Positions 17,094-26,774 are shown, numbered from the stretch's first letter. The stretch: DNA of 64,000 bases from Actinacidiphila sp. DG2A-62 (GCF_035825295.1 NZ_JAYMGI010000002.1:1521001-1585000); one strand, 5' to 3'. A program made the numbers and translations. Notes: generated from the sequence alone by a model not told the origin.

Positions 17094-18119
17094 GTGCGTA
17101 CCGATGAGAGGCTCCACCGCACGGCGGAGCGCCCGACCACGCGCGCCCTGCCGCGCATGAGTCGAACACGCGTATGGCTGTTCGTGCTGACCCTCGCGGT
17201 CTACGTGGCCATCGTCGTGGGCGTTCTGACCACCTCCAAACTGGTGACGCTTGACTGGCAGGTCATGCTCTGGCGTCCGTACAAGCAATGGCCGCAGATC
17301 CACGCATTTCTGGATTATTTCGTGGTTCTCGGTCAGCGCGGGCCCACCGCCGTGATGGTCCTCGCCTGGCTCGGCTGGCGTTCCTGGCGGCACCGGACGC
17401 TGCACCCTCTGCTGGTGCTCGGCACCTCCCTCCTCCTGCTGAACATCACCGTGGGGGCCGTGAAGTACGGCCTGGGACGGCTCGGACCGCATTACGCGAC
17501 GACCGTCGGATCGGCGGAGATGTTCGCCGGCGGCGATATATTTCCGTCCGGGCACACCGCGAACGCCGTGGTCACCTGGGGTGTGCTCGCGTATCTGGCC
17601 ACCACGCAGCGGGCCCGCAGGCTGGGCTCGGTGATCAGCGCGCTGCTGGCGCTGGGCGTCGGCGCGACCACCGTCTACCTGGGTACGCACTGGGTGAGCG
17701 ACGTCCTGCTCGGCTGGGCCGCGGGGCTGCTGATCCTGCTCGCGCTGCCCTGGTTCGAGCCGTGGATGGCCCGCGCGGAGACATGGATCGTCTCCGCCTG
17801 GGCGAGGGTGCGGGCGCGCTCGTCGCGCCGGGCCGCGGCCGTGGCGCCGGTTCCGGCGCCCGCGCTGGTCACCCCGAGGGTCGTCGAGGAGGGCGACCAG
17901 GGCCGCGAGACGGTGGGAGCCGCCCAGGCCGGCGCGAGCCCCGCTCCCCCGCACCCCTCCCCGCACGTGGCCGGCCGCCCGGTCGCCGGCGCCGTGCGCG
18001 GCGAACGCACCGCCCCGTTCGCGCCCGCCGGCAGCCGCAGGCCGCCCGCGGAGCGCTCGGCGCGGTCCGCGCCACCGCTGATGCACCAGCAGGTCCGCGG
18101 CCGGGGCCTGACCGGCTGA
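17094..18119 (+). CDS. PAP2-family membrane phosphatase
   Basis: A 341-residue integral membrane protein with about six TM segments in the first 235 residues. Motif C2 is PSGHT (about 151-155) and motif C3 is YLGTHWVSDVLLGW, giving the two catalytic histidines; motif C1 is the somewhat divergent KYGLGRLGP. Family members remove phosphate from lipid phosphates such as undecaprenyl diphosphate or phosphatidate at the outer membrane face. The last 110 residues are cytoplasmic, Pro/Ala/Arg-rich and not part of the family core. The GTG start is chosen because TAACGT ends 7 bases upstream (leaderless); the next ATG is 63 bases on. Confidence 0.87.
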   Translation: MRTDERLHRTAERPTTRALPRMSRTRVWLFVLTLAVYVAIVVGVLTTSKLVTLDWQVMLWRPYKQWPQIHAFLDYFVVLGQRGPTAVMVLAWLGWRSWRHRTLHPLLVLGTSLLLLNITVGAVKYGLGRLGPHYATTVGSAEMFAGGDIFPSGHTANAVVTWGVLAYLATTQRARRLGSVISALLALGVGATTVYLGTHWVSDVLLGWAAGLLILLALPWFEPWMARAETWIVSAWARVRARSSRRAAAVAPVPAPALVTPRVVEEGDQGRETVGAAQAGASPAPPHPSPHVAGRPVAGAVRGERTAPFAPAGSRRPPAERSARSAPPLMHQQVRGRGLTG

Positions 18120-18120
18120 T

Positions 18121-18134
18121 CCCGCCCGGGCGGG
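18121..18134. terminator. GC palindrome between convergent genes
   Basis: CCCGCCCGGGCGGG is a perfect 14-base palindrome directly after the PAP2 stop codon, with a second overlapping dyad (GCCCGGGC) just downstream. It could end the PAP2 transcript and the convergent I78 transcript. Confidence 0.4.
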
Positions 18135-18176
18135 GCCCGGGCCTCATGCGCGGGGTGCGCCGCTGCCCAAGGGCTC

Positions 18177-18395
18177 CTAGCCCAGCCAGCAGCGGCGCAC
18201 CTTTCCGCCGTCCACGCCCAGGTTGAGCCGTCCGACGACGTACTCCAGTGTCACCACCGCGTCCTGCGGGAGGCTGCGGACCGTCGTCCAGCCGTGCTCG
18301 CGGGCGCGCCGCTCCGCCTCCTCCTGGGTGAGGCCGAGATACGCGTCCAGGTCGTCACGGGGGTTGTCGCCGGGGAAGTTCGCTCGCGCAGCCAT
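18177..18395 (-). CDS. Small I78-type peptidase inhibitor-like protein
   Basis: A 72-residue protein. LGLTQEEAERRAREHGWTTV, then VTLEYVVGRLNLGVDGGKV and RRCWLG, follow the pattern of the I78 / potato-inhibitor-I-like family that binds serine proteases through an exposed loop. No signal peptide is visible, so an intracellular or family-unrelated role is possible. The ATG is picked because TACCGT (18402-18407 on the minus strand) ends 6 bases upstream, predicting a leaderless mRNA; no Shine-Dalgarno exists. Confidence 0.75.
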   Translation of the reverse strand: MAARANFPGDNPRDDLDAYLGLTQEEAERRAREHGWTTVRSLPQDAVVTLEYVVGRLNLGVDGGKVRRCWLG

Positions 18396-18484
18396 ACGGC
18401 CACGGTAGGCGACATCGCGCCGGGGGACCGCCGCCGGCGGCCACGGGACCGCGGCCCGACCGCGAGGGACCGTCACGGACCACC

Positions 18485-18560
18485 GGGGACCGCCAGGGCC
18501 GGGGGCCGCCGGAAACCGCCAGGGCCGGGGACCGCCAGGGACCGCCAGGGAACCGCCGAG
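18485..18560. repeat. Imperfect tandem repeats around ACCGCCAGGG
   Basis: The decamer ACCGCCAGGG occurs at 18489, 18515, 18531 and 18541, interspersed with degenerate forms (ACCGCCGGC, GCCGCCGG). It lies in the non-coding stretch upstream of the I78-like gene (18396-18683), in which no gene was found. Confidence 0.6.
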
Positions 18561-18683
18561 GGCCCGCTCCTCCCCCGCGCCGCCCGCCGTGGTCACTCTG
18601 CGCACATGCGAATTCGTCCTGCATCCACTTCCGGGACGTCCTCTTCACAACTTCCGCACAGTCTCCGTACGGAATCGCTCGGC

Positions 18684-19969
18684 TTACCCGCGGGAGCCCC
18701 GGGTCGCGCTCCGCATCCGCGCGGCCTTTCGCAGCGCCGCGCCCGCGGTGTCCGCGGCCGACAGGAATGCGCCGAGCGCCCGGCCCCGGCCGGCCCGCAG
18801 CGCCGCGCGGACGCGGTGGCCGGGCCGTGCGCGGTCGTCCAGCAGGGACTGGAAGAGCCGGACGTGCCGCTCGGCGATCCGCCGCGGGTCGTAGGCGGCC
18901 GAGGAGCGCAGGGCGGCGCGGCCCATGGCCGTGCGGCGCTCGTCATCCTCGATCAGCTCCAGCAGCGCGGCGGCGATGGCCGCGGTGTCGCGCGGCGGCA
19001 CCAGCAGGCCGTTCACCCCGTGCTCGACGATCTCGCCGGGCCCGTGCGGGCAGTCGGTGGAGACCACGGGGAGCCCGACGCGCATCGCCTCGGCCAGCGT
19101 CATCCCGAAGGACTCCAGGGTGGAGGTGACCGCGAGCACCGACGCCTTGGCGAACTCCGGCTCCAGCGGCGTGACCGCGCCCATCAACCGCACCTGCTTG
19201 TCCAGGCCGAGTTCGGTCACCAGCGACGCCAGCTCGGCCTTCTTCGGGCCGCTGCCGTACAGCCGCAGCGTCCAGTCGGGGCGGGCCGCGGCGACGGTGC
19301 GGAACGCGCGGATCAGATCGTCGTACCGCTTGGCCTCGGTGAGCCTGCGGCGGCGACGACGACCGGCGCGGTGCAGTCCGACGGCGGGACCTCGGCGGCC
19401 GGCACGCCGTTGGGGACCGCGGTGACGCGCACGCCGGGGAGCCTGCGGCGGTAGGACGCCGCGTCCGCCTCGGTGGTCGTGGTCACCGCGTCGAGTCCGG
19501 GATAGGCGCGGCGCAGCGCCAGCACCAGTCGGGTGGAGTGGGTGTCGAGCGTCAGGTGCTCCTGGGCGACCCTGACCAGACGCTGCGGCGCCTGCCGGGC
19601 CAGGTGCACATTGAGGCCGGGGCGGGTGCCGACCAGCACGTCGGCGCCGGGGTCGGCGAGCCAGCGGCCGATCAGCTCGTCGGTGAGCGCGCTGTACTCG
19701 GCGTGCCGGCGGTCGGAGGACGGGAAGACCCGCGAGGGCGTGCGCCGCCGCGGGTCGTCCCTGACGTTGTCGGGGCTGTCCGCCCGCAGGTCCGCCAGAT
19801 GGTGCAGGCGGACCCGCGGATCGTACGCGAAGTAAGGCTCGTCGCGGTCGCGGAAGACCGAGACGACCTGGACGTCGTGCTCGGCCGCGAGCTGCCCGGC
19901 CAGGGTGCAGGTGGTGCGGATGGTGCCGCCGAGACCGTAGGCGTTGTTGATGAGAAAGGCGATGCGCAT
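18684..19969 (-). pseudogene. GT4 glycosyltransferase split by a -1 frameshift
   Basis: Together two frames spell a complete GT-B glycosyltransferase of about 428 residues. The N-terminal half starts MRIAFLINNAYGLGGTIRTT and runs to PVVVAAAG; the C-terminal half resumes at RLTEAKRYDDLI and has the donor-site ESFGMTLAEAMRVGLPVV (E-x7-E). The break is near 19341-19355: adding one G to the GCCGCCGCAGG run restores GRLTEAKRYDD. Either the gene is recently broken or the assembly lost one base in a GC run. The intact protein would transfer a nucleotide-activated sugar to a cell-envelope or secondary-metabolite acceptor. No other lesion is visible in either half. Confidence 0.8.
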
Positions 19970-20071
19970 GCGTGTCCCGGTCCCCCCGCCGCGTCCCCGC
20001 CCGGCCGTTGGTCGCCACGGGCCGGCGGGCTTGCCGCCGACCCTAGCAACAACCGCTCGGTAACCTGGAGT

Positions 20072-20956
20072 TCACCCCCGGGGAAGCGTGAGCACGGTCC
20101 CGGCCGCCACCCGGTTCGGGTCCGGGCCGATCACCGACTTGTTCATCTCGTACAGCCGCTTCCAGCCGCCGGGCACGTGGTAGGCCACGGCGATGCCGGA
20201 CAGCGTCTCGCCGCGGGCCACGGTGTGGTGGGCGCCCCCGCCGGAGCCGTTGGCCGCCTGACCCTTCCCGGCGGACGAGGCGGCGGAGCCCCCGGGCCCG
20301 GCGGCGGACGAGCCGGACGAGCCGGACGAGGCGGTGCGGGCCGGCAGGTCGAGCTTGCGGGAGCACACCGGCCACGCCTGCCAGCCCTGGGCGCGCAGCA
20401 CCTTGCGGGCGATGCTGATCTGGTGGTCGCGGCTGGCGAGGTCGGCGCGCCGGGCGTACGCCCGTCCGCCGAACCGCTCCCAGGTGGGCTGCCAGAACTG
20501 CAGTCCGCCGTAGAAGCCGTTGCCCGAGTTGATGTGCCAGTCGCCGCTGCTCTCGCACATCGCCAGGTCGCTCCAGACCGGCGAACTGACGGCCGGCGCG
20601 GTGGCGGGCGGGGTGTCGGCGGAGGCGGGCGCCGCCGCGGAGGCCGGCCGGTGGGCGGTGTGGGCGGTGTGGGCGGCGGAGGGAGCCGACGCTGCCGCTG
20701 AGGGGGCGGAGGCGGCCGCGTCCTGCGGGGTTCCGGCGAACGCGGTTCCCCCGGGCGCGGCCTGTCCGGCTCGTGCGGGAGGGGCGGCGGTTTGGCGCAC
20801 AGAGGCCGCGGCGGTGGCCGGCTGCGCCATGAGCGGGAGCAGGGACGCCGCGCCGAGGACGGCAGCGGCGGTGGCGGCGCGCAGGCCGGCGGTGGACCCG
20901 GCGCGCGACGAGCGACGCGCCGAAGTGATTTGACGACAATTCGACAGTTCGATCAT
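20072..20956 (-). CDS. Rpf-like transglycosylase with C-terminal LysM
   Basis: A 294-residue secreted cell-wall enzyme. A long signal peptide (about 1-51, with basic RRSSR before the hydrophobic core) is followed by an Ala/Pro/Ser linker, the Rpf domain (about 125-200) and a LysM domain (about 245-293). The catalytic Glu is Glu135 in MCESSGDW; Cys134 and the Cys of WPVCSRKL are the usual disulfide. Rpf enzymes cleave peptidoglycan to permit growth from dormancy or spores; LysM anchors the protein to GlcNAc chains. TAGCGT (20963-20968) ends 6 bases before the ATG, predicting a leaderless mRNA. No c-di-AMP riboswitch is evident upstream, unlike some Rpf genes. Confidence 0.9.
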   Translation of the reverse strand: MIELSNCRQITSARRSSRAGSTAGLRAATAAAVLGAASLLPLMAQPATAAASVRQTAAPPARAGQAAPGGTAFAGTPQDAAASAPSAAASAPSAAHTAHTAHRPASAAAPASADTPPATAPAVSSPVWSDLAMCESSGDWHINSGNGFYGGLQFWQPTWERFGGRAYARRADLASRDHQISIARKVLRAQGWQAWPVCSRKLDLPARTASSGSSGSSAAGPGGSAASSAGKGQAANGSGGGAHHTVARGETLSGIAVAYHVPGGWKRLYEMNKSVIGPDPNRVAAGTVLTLPRG

Positions 20957-20962
20957 CGGGCC

Positions 20963-20968
20963 ACGCTA
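20963..20968 (-). promoter_or_regulatory. -10 hexamer of the Rpf gene (leaderless)
   Basis: TAGCGT on the minus strand, 6 bases before the start codon; no clear -35 and no Shine-Dalgarno. Confidence 0.4.
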
Positions 20969-21184
20969 AGCACAGGGTGCTCGCGTTCCCGGGGCACCAC
21001 GTCCCCACGCGGCGCGCATCCCACCCGACTGGCCCATGGCGGCCGTGTCCGCCGCGCAGCGGAACGGTCGCAAACCGTGACCCGCACGCCGGGCCGTCCG
21101 TTGTCACAGTGCGCCGGAGCACACCCGGCCCGCCCAAGACCCGCAGCGCCGCACAGCACGGCGCGGCACTCCAAGGAGACTCCC

Positions 21185-22024
21185 GTGGCGCCCCTGCTCG
21201 ACGTGAGCGACGAAGTACGAGCCGAGATCGGAGACGAGGAGGCCGAACGGCTCCTGGCCGGCGACAACGCGCCGGGCACGTACGACTGCACGTCCTGCCG
21301 TACGCCCGGCGACACCGCGCAGGAACGGACCAGCACCGTGCTGTTCGTCGGCGAGGAGACCGCGGTGCTGGCGTTCGCGCACGCCGCGTGCATCCCGTCC
21401 CAGGTGGTGCCGGTGCCCGAGGCGCAGTTGCAGGGCGCGGTCCGCAGCATCTCGCCGCAGACCGCCGGGGCGGGGCCGGACGGACCGGGCGGGGGCGGGG
21501 GCGGGGGCGCGCAGGACGCCGGCGGGCAGGAGTCGCCGGACCTCGCGCCCCGGCAGGCGGTGCTGGGCATCACCTGCGGTCTGATCGTCGTCGAGGAGCA
21601 GCTGTGCCCGGCGCTCGTCGTGGAGCCGACCGGGCCGGTCGCCCGGGTCGGCGCGACCGGCGGCGGCGACGACTTCCTGCCGCTGCTGATCGAGCAGGGC
21701 TTCGTGCCGCAACTGGACCTGGAGGCGCGGCCGTCGCCGCTGGCCGGCTGGTCGGTGCTGCTGGCGATGGGACAGCTGCACGCGGTGCTGCAGCCGGGCA
21801 CCGCCGGCGCCCCCGCGACCGCCTGGTGGCAGGCGCACCAGCCGCTCCAGGTCAGCGACGGGTGGCGGGCCGCGGTCGGCCGGAGCAACGAGGTGTACGT
21901 GTACGCCGGTCCGCACGGCTCGATCGGCCGGCAGCCGCGCGAGGACCTGATGCGGGACGCGCTGGCGAAGGCGTGCGCGCGCGGGCAGCTGGTCGCGGCG
22001 ACGATGCCGCTCGCGGGGACCTGA
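21185..22024 (+). CDS. Conserved-type actinomycete protein of unknown function
   Basis: A 279-residue protein not recognised as a named family. It has one Cys pair in YDCTSCRTPGD (near 34-42) and single Cys later (ACIPSQ, ITCGLIV, QLCPAL); a Gly-rich linker with seven consecutive Gly separates two halves (about 98-120). The second half has alternating strands (GWSVLLAMGQLHAVLQPG, EVYVYAGPHGSIG) and a C-terminal helix. No signal peptide or membrane segment. GTG start with AAGGAG 7 bases upstream. Divergent from the Rpf gene. Confidence 0.75.
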   Translation: MAPLLDVSDEVRAEIGDEEAERLLAGDNAPGTYDCTSCRTPGDTAQERTSTVLFVGEETAVLAFAHAACIPSQVVPVPEAQLQGAVRSISPQTAGAGPDGPGGGGGGGAQDAGGQESPDLAPRQAVLGITCGLIVVEEQLCPALVVEPTGPVARVGATGGGDDFLPLLIEQGFVPQLDLEARPSPLAGWSVLLAMGQLHAVLQPGTAGAPATAWWQAHQPLQVSDGWRAAVGRSNEVYVYAGPHGSIGRQPREDLMRDALAKACARGQLVAATMPLAGT

Positions 22025-22182
22025 GCAGGTCGGGCGGGCGCGCCATGGGACCGGAAGCACGTCAAAGATCTGCAATTCAACCGAGTGGCCCGCATCCAGG
22101 GGCATTCCGGGTCGTTGGCACTTACGTGCACACCTTTGACGCCTCCACCCCCAGGTCCCCGTATCAGCGCGCCATTCCCGGG

Positions 22183-22422
22183 ATGCGCAGCGCGCAGGAG
22201 CACGCGTCAGGCAGCGGCACGCCGATCTACGACGCGCTGTACTCGGAGTACCGCAGGCTCTTCAGGACGCTGCCGGGGGACCGCAGCGGCGAGGAACAGC
22301 TGGAGTTCAAGGGCTTCGCCGCGTGGCACGCGCAGTACCCGCCGTTCACGCCGGGCGGCAGGCACCGCGGCGGCGGTCCGGCGGCGCTGCCGCCGGGCCG
22401 CTCCGACAACCGGCCGGGCTGA
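22183..22422 (+). CDS. Small hypothetical protein (79 aa)
   Basis: The core GTPIYDALYSEYRRLFRTLPGDRSGEEQLEF looks like a real, conserved actinomycete small protein, with a Gly/Pro/Arg-rich tail. Function unknown. The ATG has only a weak CCCGGG upstream; an in-frame GTG at 22126 would add 19 residues. Its stop lies 9 bases from the convergent der gene. Confidence 0.6.
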   Translation: MRSAQEHASGSGTPIYDALYSEYRRLFRTLPGDRSGEEQLEFKGFAAWHAQYPPFTPGGRHRGGGPAALPPGRSDNRPG

Positions 22423-22431
22423 GCGCGGGGG

Positions 22432-23889
22432 CTACTTCTTGCGGCCCCGCTTCTCCCTGACCCGCACGGACACCTGGATCGGCGTGCCCTCGAAGCCGAA
22501 CTCCTCGCGCAGCCGCCGCTCGATGAAGCGGCGGTAGCCGGCCTCCAGGAAGCCCGAGGCGAAGAGCACGAAGCGCGGCGGCTTGCTGCCGGCCTGGGTG
22601 CCGAAGAGGATGCGCGGCTGCTTGCCGCCCCGGATGGGGTGCGGGTGGGCGGCGACCAGCTCGCCGAGGAAGGCGTTGAGCCGGCCGGTGGGGACTCGGG
22701 TCTCCCAGCCGGCCAGCGCGGTCTCGATCGCCGGGACGAGCTTCTCCATGTGCCGGCCGGTGCGCGCCGAGACGTTGACCCGCGGCGCCCACTGCACCTG
22801 GACCAGGTCGCGCTCGATCTCGCGCTCCAGGTAGTAGCGGCGCTCCTCGTCCAGCAGGTCCCACTTGTTGTAGGCGATGACCACCGCGCGGCCCGCCTCG
22901 ACGGCCATCGAGATGATCCGGGTGTCCTGCTCGGCGAGCATCTCGCTGGCGTCGATGAGGATGACCGCGACCTCGGCCTTCTCCAGGGCGGCGGCGGTGC
23001 GCAGCGAGGCGTAGTAGTCGGCGCCCTCGGTGAGGTGGACGCGCCGGCGGATGCCCGCGGTGTCGATGAACTTCCAGGTCACGCCGCCGAGTTCGATCAG
23101 CTCGTCGACGGGGTCGCGGGTGGTGCCGGCCATCTCGTTGACCACCACGCGGTCGCTGCCCGCCACCTTGTTCAGCAGGGACGACTTGCCGACATTGGGC
23201 CGGCCGATCAGTGCGATGCGGCGGGGGCCGCCGACGGTCTCGCCGAAGGTCAGCGCGGGCGCCTCGGGCAGCGCCTCCATGATGGCGTCCAGCAGGTCGC
23301 CGGTGCCGCGGCCGTGCAGCGAGGAGACCGGGTGGGGCTCGCCCAGGCCGAGGTTCCACAGCGCGGCGGCGTCCGCCTCGCCGGACGGCCCGTCCACCTT
23401 GTTCGCCGCCAGCACCACCGGCTTGCCGGCCCGGCGCAGCAGCTTCACCACCGCCTCGTCGGTGTCCGTGGCGCCGACCGTGGAGTCCACCACGAAGACC
23501 ACCGCGTCGGCGGCCTCGATCGCGAACTCGGCCTGCGCGGCGACCGACGCGTCGATCCCGAGCACGTCCTGCTCCCAGCCGCCGGTGTCGACGATCTTGA
23601 AGCGGCGGCCGTTCCAGTCGGCTTCGTACGTGACCCGGTCGCGGGTGACGCCCGGCCGGTCCTCCACGACGGCCTCGCGGCGGCCGATGATGCGGTTCAC
23701 CAGGGTCGACTTGCCGACATTGGGCCGACCGACGACGGCGAGCACCGGCAGCGGGCCGTGGCCGGCCTGTGCGAGGTCGCCGGCCACCTCCTCCGGGTCG
23801 AAGCCCTCCTCGGCGGCGAGCTCCATGAACTCGGCGTACTCGGCGTCGCCGAGCGCGCCGGTGTCGCCGTGGTCGAATTGCTGGTCCAT
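22432..23889 (-). CDS. der: Ribosome biogenesis GTPase Der (EngA)
   Basis: A 485-residue protein with the diagnostic two tandem G domains and a C-terminal KH-like domain. The first P-loop is GRPNVGKS (54-61), the second GRPNVGKS (about 230); NKVD and NKWD are the G4 motifs. The first about 45 residues are an acidic actinobacterial extension. Der binds the 50S precursor and is needed for its maturation. GGAGAG lies 5 bases before the ATG. The next upstream gene on the strand, plsC, ends 156 bases away. Confidence 0.97.
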   Translation of the reverse strand: MDQQFDHGDTGALGDAEYAEFMELAAEEGFDPEEVAGDLAQAGHGPLPVLAVVGRPNVGKSTLVNRIIGRREAVVEDRPGVTRDRVTYEADWNGRRFKIVDTGGWEQDVLGIDASVAAQAEFAIEAADAVVFVVDSTVGATDTDEAVVKLLRRAGKPVVLAANKVDGPSGEADAAALWNLGLGEPHPVSSLHGRGTGDLLDAIMEALPEAPALTFGETVGGPRRIALIGRPNVGKSSLLNKVAGSDRVVVNEMAGTTRDPVDELIELGGVTWKFIDTAGIRRRVHLTEGADYYASLRTAAALEKAEVAVILIDASEMLAEQDTRIISMAVEAGRAVVIAYNKWDLLDEERRYYLEREIERDLVQVQWAPRVNVSARTGRHMEKLVPAIETALAGWETRVPTGRLNAFLGELVAAHPHPIRGGKQPRILFGTQAGSKPPRFVLFASGFLEAGYRRFIERRLREEFGFEGTPIQVSVRVREKRGRKK

Positions 23890-23990
23890 GAGGTCTCTCC
23901 GTCGATCTGTCGATCTGTCGTGGCGCCCGCGGTCGGGCGGTCCTTCGCGGTGTCCGCGGACGGGCGCCGCGGCGGACCGGGCGCCGGGCG

Positions 23991-24041
23991 GTGCGGGTCA
24001 GCGGGCAGTGCCGGTCAGCGGGCGGTGCCGGTCAGCGGGCG
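23991..24041. repeat. Three 17-base tandem repeats
   Basis: Units GTGCGGGTCAGCGGGCA, GTGCCGGTCAGCGGGCG and GTGCCGGTCAGCGGGCG follow head to tail at 23991, 24008 and 24025, between the plsC stop codon and the der promoter region. Confidence 0.75.
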
Positions 24042-24045
24042 GTGG

Positions 24046-24726
24046 TCATCGGCCGGTGGTCCGCCTGGCCTCGGCCAGGTGCGCGGTCAGCCGCTCCTGG
24101 ATGCGCAAGGTGGCGGCGTCCAGGGCGCTGCGGGTGCGCCGCCCGCTGCCGTCGCCGGCGTCGAAGGGCTCGCCGAAGACGACGTCGATCCGGGCCCGCA
24201 GCGGCGGCAGGTCGCGCACCACGCGGCCCGGCCGGGCGCTGCCCAGCACGGCCACCGGCAGCACGGGGGCGCCCGAGCGCAGCGCGAAGTAGGCCAGGCC
24301 GCCGCGCAGCTCGGCGAAGTCGCCGGCGCCGCGGGTGCCCTCGGGGAAGATGCCGAGGACGCCGCCGCGCTCCAGCACCCCCAGCGCCGCGCCTATCGCG
24401 GTGCGGTCGGCGCTCTCCCGGTCGATCTCGATCTGGCCGATCGAGCGCAGGAAGGGGTCGAGCGGGCCGACGAAGGCCTGCTTCTTCACCAGGAAGTGGA
24501 TCGGGCGCGGCGAGGTGCCGATGAGCATCGGGCCGTCGATGTTGTGGCTGTGGTTGCCGGCGAGAATGACCGCGCCCCGGGAGGGGAACCGCCAGGCGCC
24601 GAGCACCCGGGGCCGCCACATGCCGTGCATCAGGCCGATGCCGATCCCACGGGCCACGGCGGCGCCGCGCGGGCCGGGCGCCGGCCGGGGCGCGGGCCGC
24701 GGCTCGGGCCGGGTCGATGCGGTCAC
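24046..24726 (-). CDS. 1-acyl-sn-glycerol-3-phosphate acyltransferase (PlsC-like)
   Basis: A 226-residue acyltransferase. The HX4D catalytic motif is HSHNID (about 60-65), followed by the glycerophosphate-binding FPEGTR and the late PVLPVAVLG. Such enzymes add the second acyl chain to make phosphatidate at the inner membrane face; one N-terminal hydrophobic patch is visible. The GTG start overlaps the cmk stop codon by four bases (GTGA), so it is translationally coupled to cmk, a frequent actinobacterial arrangement. Confidence 0.9.
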   Translation of the reverse strand: MTASTRPEPRPAPRPAPGPRGAAVARGIGIGLMHGMWRPRVLGAWRFPSRGAVILAGNHSHNIDGPMLIGTSPRPIHFLVKKQAFVGPLDPFLRSIGQIEIDRESADRTAIGAALGVLERGGVLGIFPEGTRGAGDFAELRGGLAYFALRSGAPVLPVAVLGSARPGRVVRDLPPLRARIDVVFGEPFDAGDGSGRRTRSALDAATLRIQERLTAHLAEARRTTGR

Positions 24727-25454
24727 CGGGGTGTCGTCTCCTCGACCGCGGCGGCCGCCGGCGCGGCCGCGGGCTGCTTCTCGCGGACCAGGGCCACCAC
24801 GTGCTCGACGACCTGTTCCAGATTCAGCTCGGTGGTGTCGACCTCGATCGCGTCGGCGGCCTTGGCCAGCGGGGAGGTCTTGCGGCCGGAGTCCGCGGCG
24901 TCGCGCCGGATCAGCGCGGCCTGGGTGTCGGCGACGGTGACCGCGCCCTTCAGTTCGACGCTGCGGCGGGCCGCGCGGGCCTCGGCGGAGGCGGTGAGGA
25001 AGACCTTGACGGTGGCGTCGGGCAGCACGGTGGTGCCGATGTCGCGGCCCTCGACCACTATGCCGGCCGCGGCGGACGGCGCCGCCGCGGCGGCGCGCTG
25101 CATCTCCACCAGCCTGGCCCGCACCTCGGGCACCGCGCTGACGGCGCTGACCGCCGCGGTGACCTCCTGGGAGCGGATCGGCACCGAGACGTCCACGCCG
25201 TCGACCGTGATGGTGGGCGCGCCGGGGTCGGTGCCGGAGACGATGACCGGCTTGCCCGCCTGGTCGGCGACGGCCACCGGGTCGTCGACGGCCACGCCGT
25301 TGCCGAGCATCCACCAGGTGATCGCGCGGTACATCGCGCCCGTGTCGAGGTAGCTCAGGCCCAGCCGGGCGGCGACCGCCCGGGAGGTGCTGGACTTGCC
25401 CGTGCCGGAGGGGCCGTCGATCGCGACGATCACCGGTTCGACCGGATTTTCCAC
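24723..25454 (-). CDS. cmk: Cytidylate kinase
   Basis: A 243-residue (d)CMP kinase. The P-loop is GPSGTGKS (14-21); LDTGAMYRA and the CMP-binding VVEGRDIGTTVLPDA follow; the lid region RRDAADSGRKTSPLAKA is intact. It phosphorylates CMP and dCMP for nucleic-acid and phospholipid synthesis. GTG start with GGAAGG 9 bases upstream. It is followed without a gap by plsC and preceded by tyrA with about 220 bases between. Confidence 0.95.
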   Translation of the reverse strand: MENPVEPVIVAIDGPSGTGKSSTSRAVAARLGLSYLDTGAMYRAITWWMLGNGVAVDDPVAVADQAGKPVIVSGTDPGAPTITVDGVDVSVPIRSQEVTAAVSAVSAVPEVRARLVEMQRAAAAAPSAAAGIVVEGRDIGTTVLPDATVKVFLTASAEARAARRSVELKGAVTVADTQAALIRRDAADSGRKTSPLAKAADAIEVDTTELNLEQVVEHVVALVREKQPAAAPAAAAVEETTPR

Positions 25455-25675
25455 AGCGGAAGGCCTTCCTCGTGCACGGGAGCGTTTGTCGATGCGCCGG
25501 CGAGCGGCGGGGGCGTGGGCGTCCCCCGTGGTCACCCGGACGCCACCCACAAGGTTACCGGCCCGCCGGACCCCGTACGCCCGCCCTGTGGACAACCCCG
25601 CGCCCCGGTGCCGACCCGCCCCCCGCGGTACGGCCCCGCGCCGCGGCACGCGGGCGCGCCGCCGGCCCCGGCCCG

Positions 25676-26761
25676 CTACTGCCGCAGCGCCCAGCCCCGC
25701 TCGCGCAGGGCCGCCGAGAGCGTGGGGGCCGAGCCCGGCTCGACGAAGAGGTTGACCCGGCCGGCCTGCTGCCCGGTGGAGTGCTCGATCCGCACGTCCT
25801 CGATGTTGACGCCCGCGGCGCCGGCGTCGCCGAAGAGCCGGGCCAGCTCGCCCGGCTGGTCGCCGAGCAGCACGGCGACGATCTCGTACGACTTGGGGGC
25901 GGTGCCGTGCTTGCCGGGGACCTTGGAGCGCCCGGCGTTGCCGCGGCGCAGGATGTCCTCGATGCCGGCGGCGCCGTCGCGGCGCTTGGCGTCGTCGGCG
26001 GACTGCAGGGCGCGCAGCGAGGCGACGGTCCCGGCCAGGTCGGCGGCGAGGTCGGCCAGCACGTCGGCGACCGGTCCGGGATTGGCGGCGAGGATGTCCA
26101 TCCACATGCCCGGCTCGGACCCGGCGATCCTGGTGACGTCGAGGATGCCCTGCCCGCACAGCCGGACCGCGCTGTCGTCGGCGTGTTCCAGGCGCGCGGC
26201 CACCATGCTGGAGACCAGTTGCGGGGTGTGCGAGACCAGGGCGACCGCGCGGTCGTGCGCGTCGGCGTCCATCACCACCGGCACCGCGTGGCACAGCGCG
26301 ACCAGTTCGAGCGCGAGGTTGAGCACCTCGGTGTCGGTGGCGGGCGTCGGTGTGAGCACCCAGGGTCGGCCCTCGAACAGCTCGGCCGAGGCGGCCAGCG
26401 GCCCGGAGCGCTCCCGGCCGGCCATCGGGTGGGTGCCGATGTAGCGGCTGAGGTCGCAGCCGAGCGCCTCCAGTTCGCGGCGCGGTCCGCCCTTGACGCT
26501 GGCGACGTCCAGGTAGCCGCGGCCGAGGCCCCGGGAGACGGCGTCGGCGAGGCTGGCCGCGACGTGGGCGGGCGGCACCGCCACGATGACCAGGTCGACC
26601 TGCTCCTCCGGCTCCCCCGCGATGCCCGCGCCGAGCGCCGCGGCGGTACGGGCGGCGGTGGCGTCGTGGTCGGTGAGCCGGACGTCGACGCCGCGGGCGG
26701 TGAGCGCGAGCGCGGCGGACGTGCCCATCAGGCCGGTTCCGATGACGAGGGCGGTCCTCAT
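25676..26761 (-). CDS. tyrA: Prephenate dehydrogenase
   Basis: A 361-residue NAD(P)-dependent enzyme of tyrosine synthesis. The Rossmann motif is GTGLMG (8-13); GTHPMAGRERSG carries the prephenate-binding His; ALVSHTPQLVSS is the second conserved block; a C-terminal ACT domain (about 285-350, VAVLLGDQPGELARLFGDAG) suggests allosteric feedback by tyrosine. TACGCT (26769-26774 on the minus strand) ends 7 bases before the ATG, predicting a leaderless mRNA. Confidence 0.94.
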   Translation of the reverse strand: MRTALVIGTGLMGTSAALALTARGVDVRLTDHDATAARTAAALGAGIAGEPEEQVDLVIVAVPPAHVAASLADAVSRGLGRGYLDVASVKGGPRRELEALGCDLSRYIGTHPMAGRERSGPLAASAELFEGRPWVLTPTPATDTEVLNLALELVALCHAVPVVMDADAHDRAVALVSHTPQLVSSMVAARLEHADDSAVRLCGQGILDVTRIAGSEPGMWMDILAANPGPVADVLADLAADLAGTVASLRALQSADDAKRRDGAAGIEDILRRGNAGRSKVPGKHGTAPKSYEIVAVLLGDQPGELARLFGDAGAAGVNIEDVRIEHSTGQQAGRVNLFVEPGSAPTLSAALRERGWALRQ

Positions 26762-26768
26762 GGCGACC

Positions 26769-26774
26769 AGCGTA
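26769..26774 (-). promoter_or_regulatory. -10 hexamer of tyrA (leaderless)
   Basis: TACGCT on the minus strand, 7 bases before the tyrA start codon, without a Shine-Dalgarno. Confidence 0.4.

Noticed and set aside
20957..21184. A c-di-AMP (ydaO) riboswitch before the Rpf gene
   Set aside because: The predicted mRNA is leaderless and the region lacks the conserved ydaO core.
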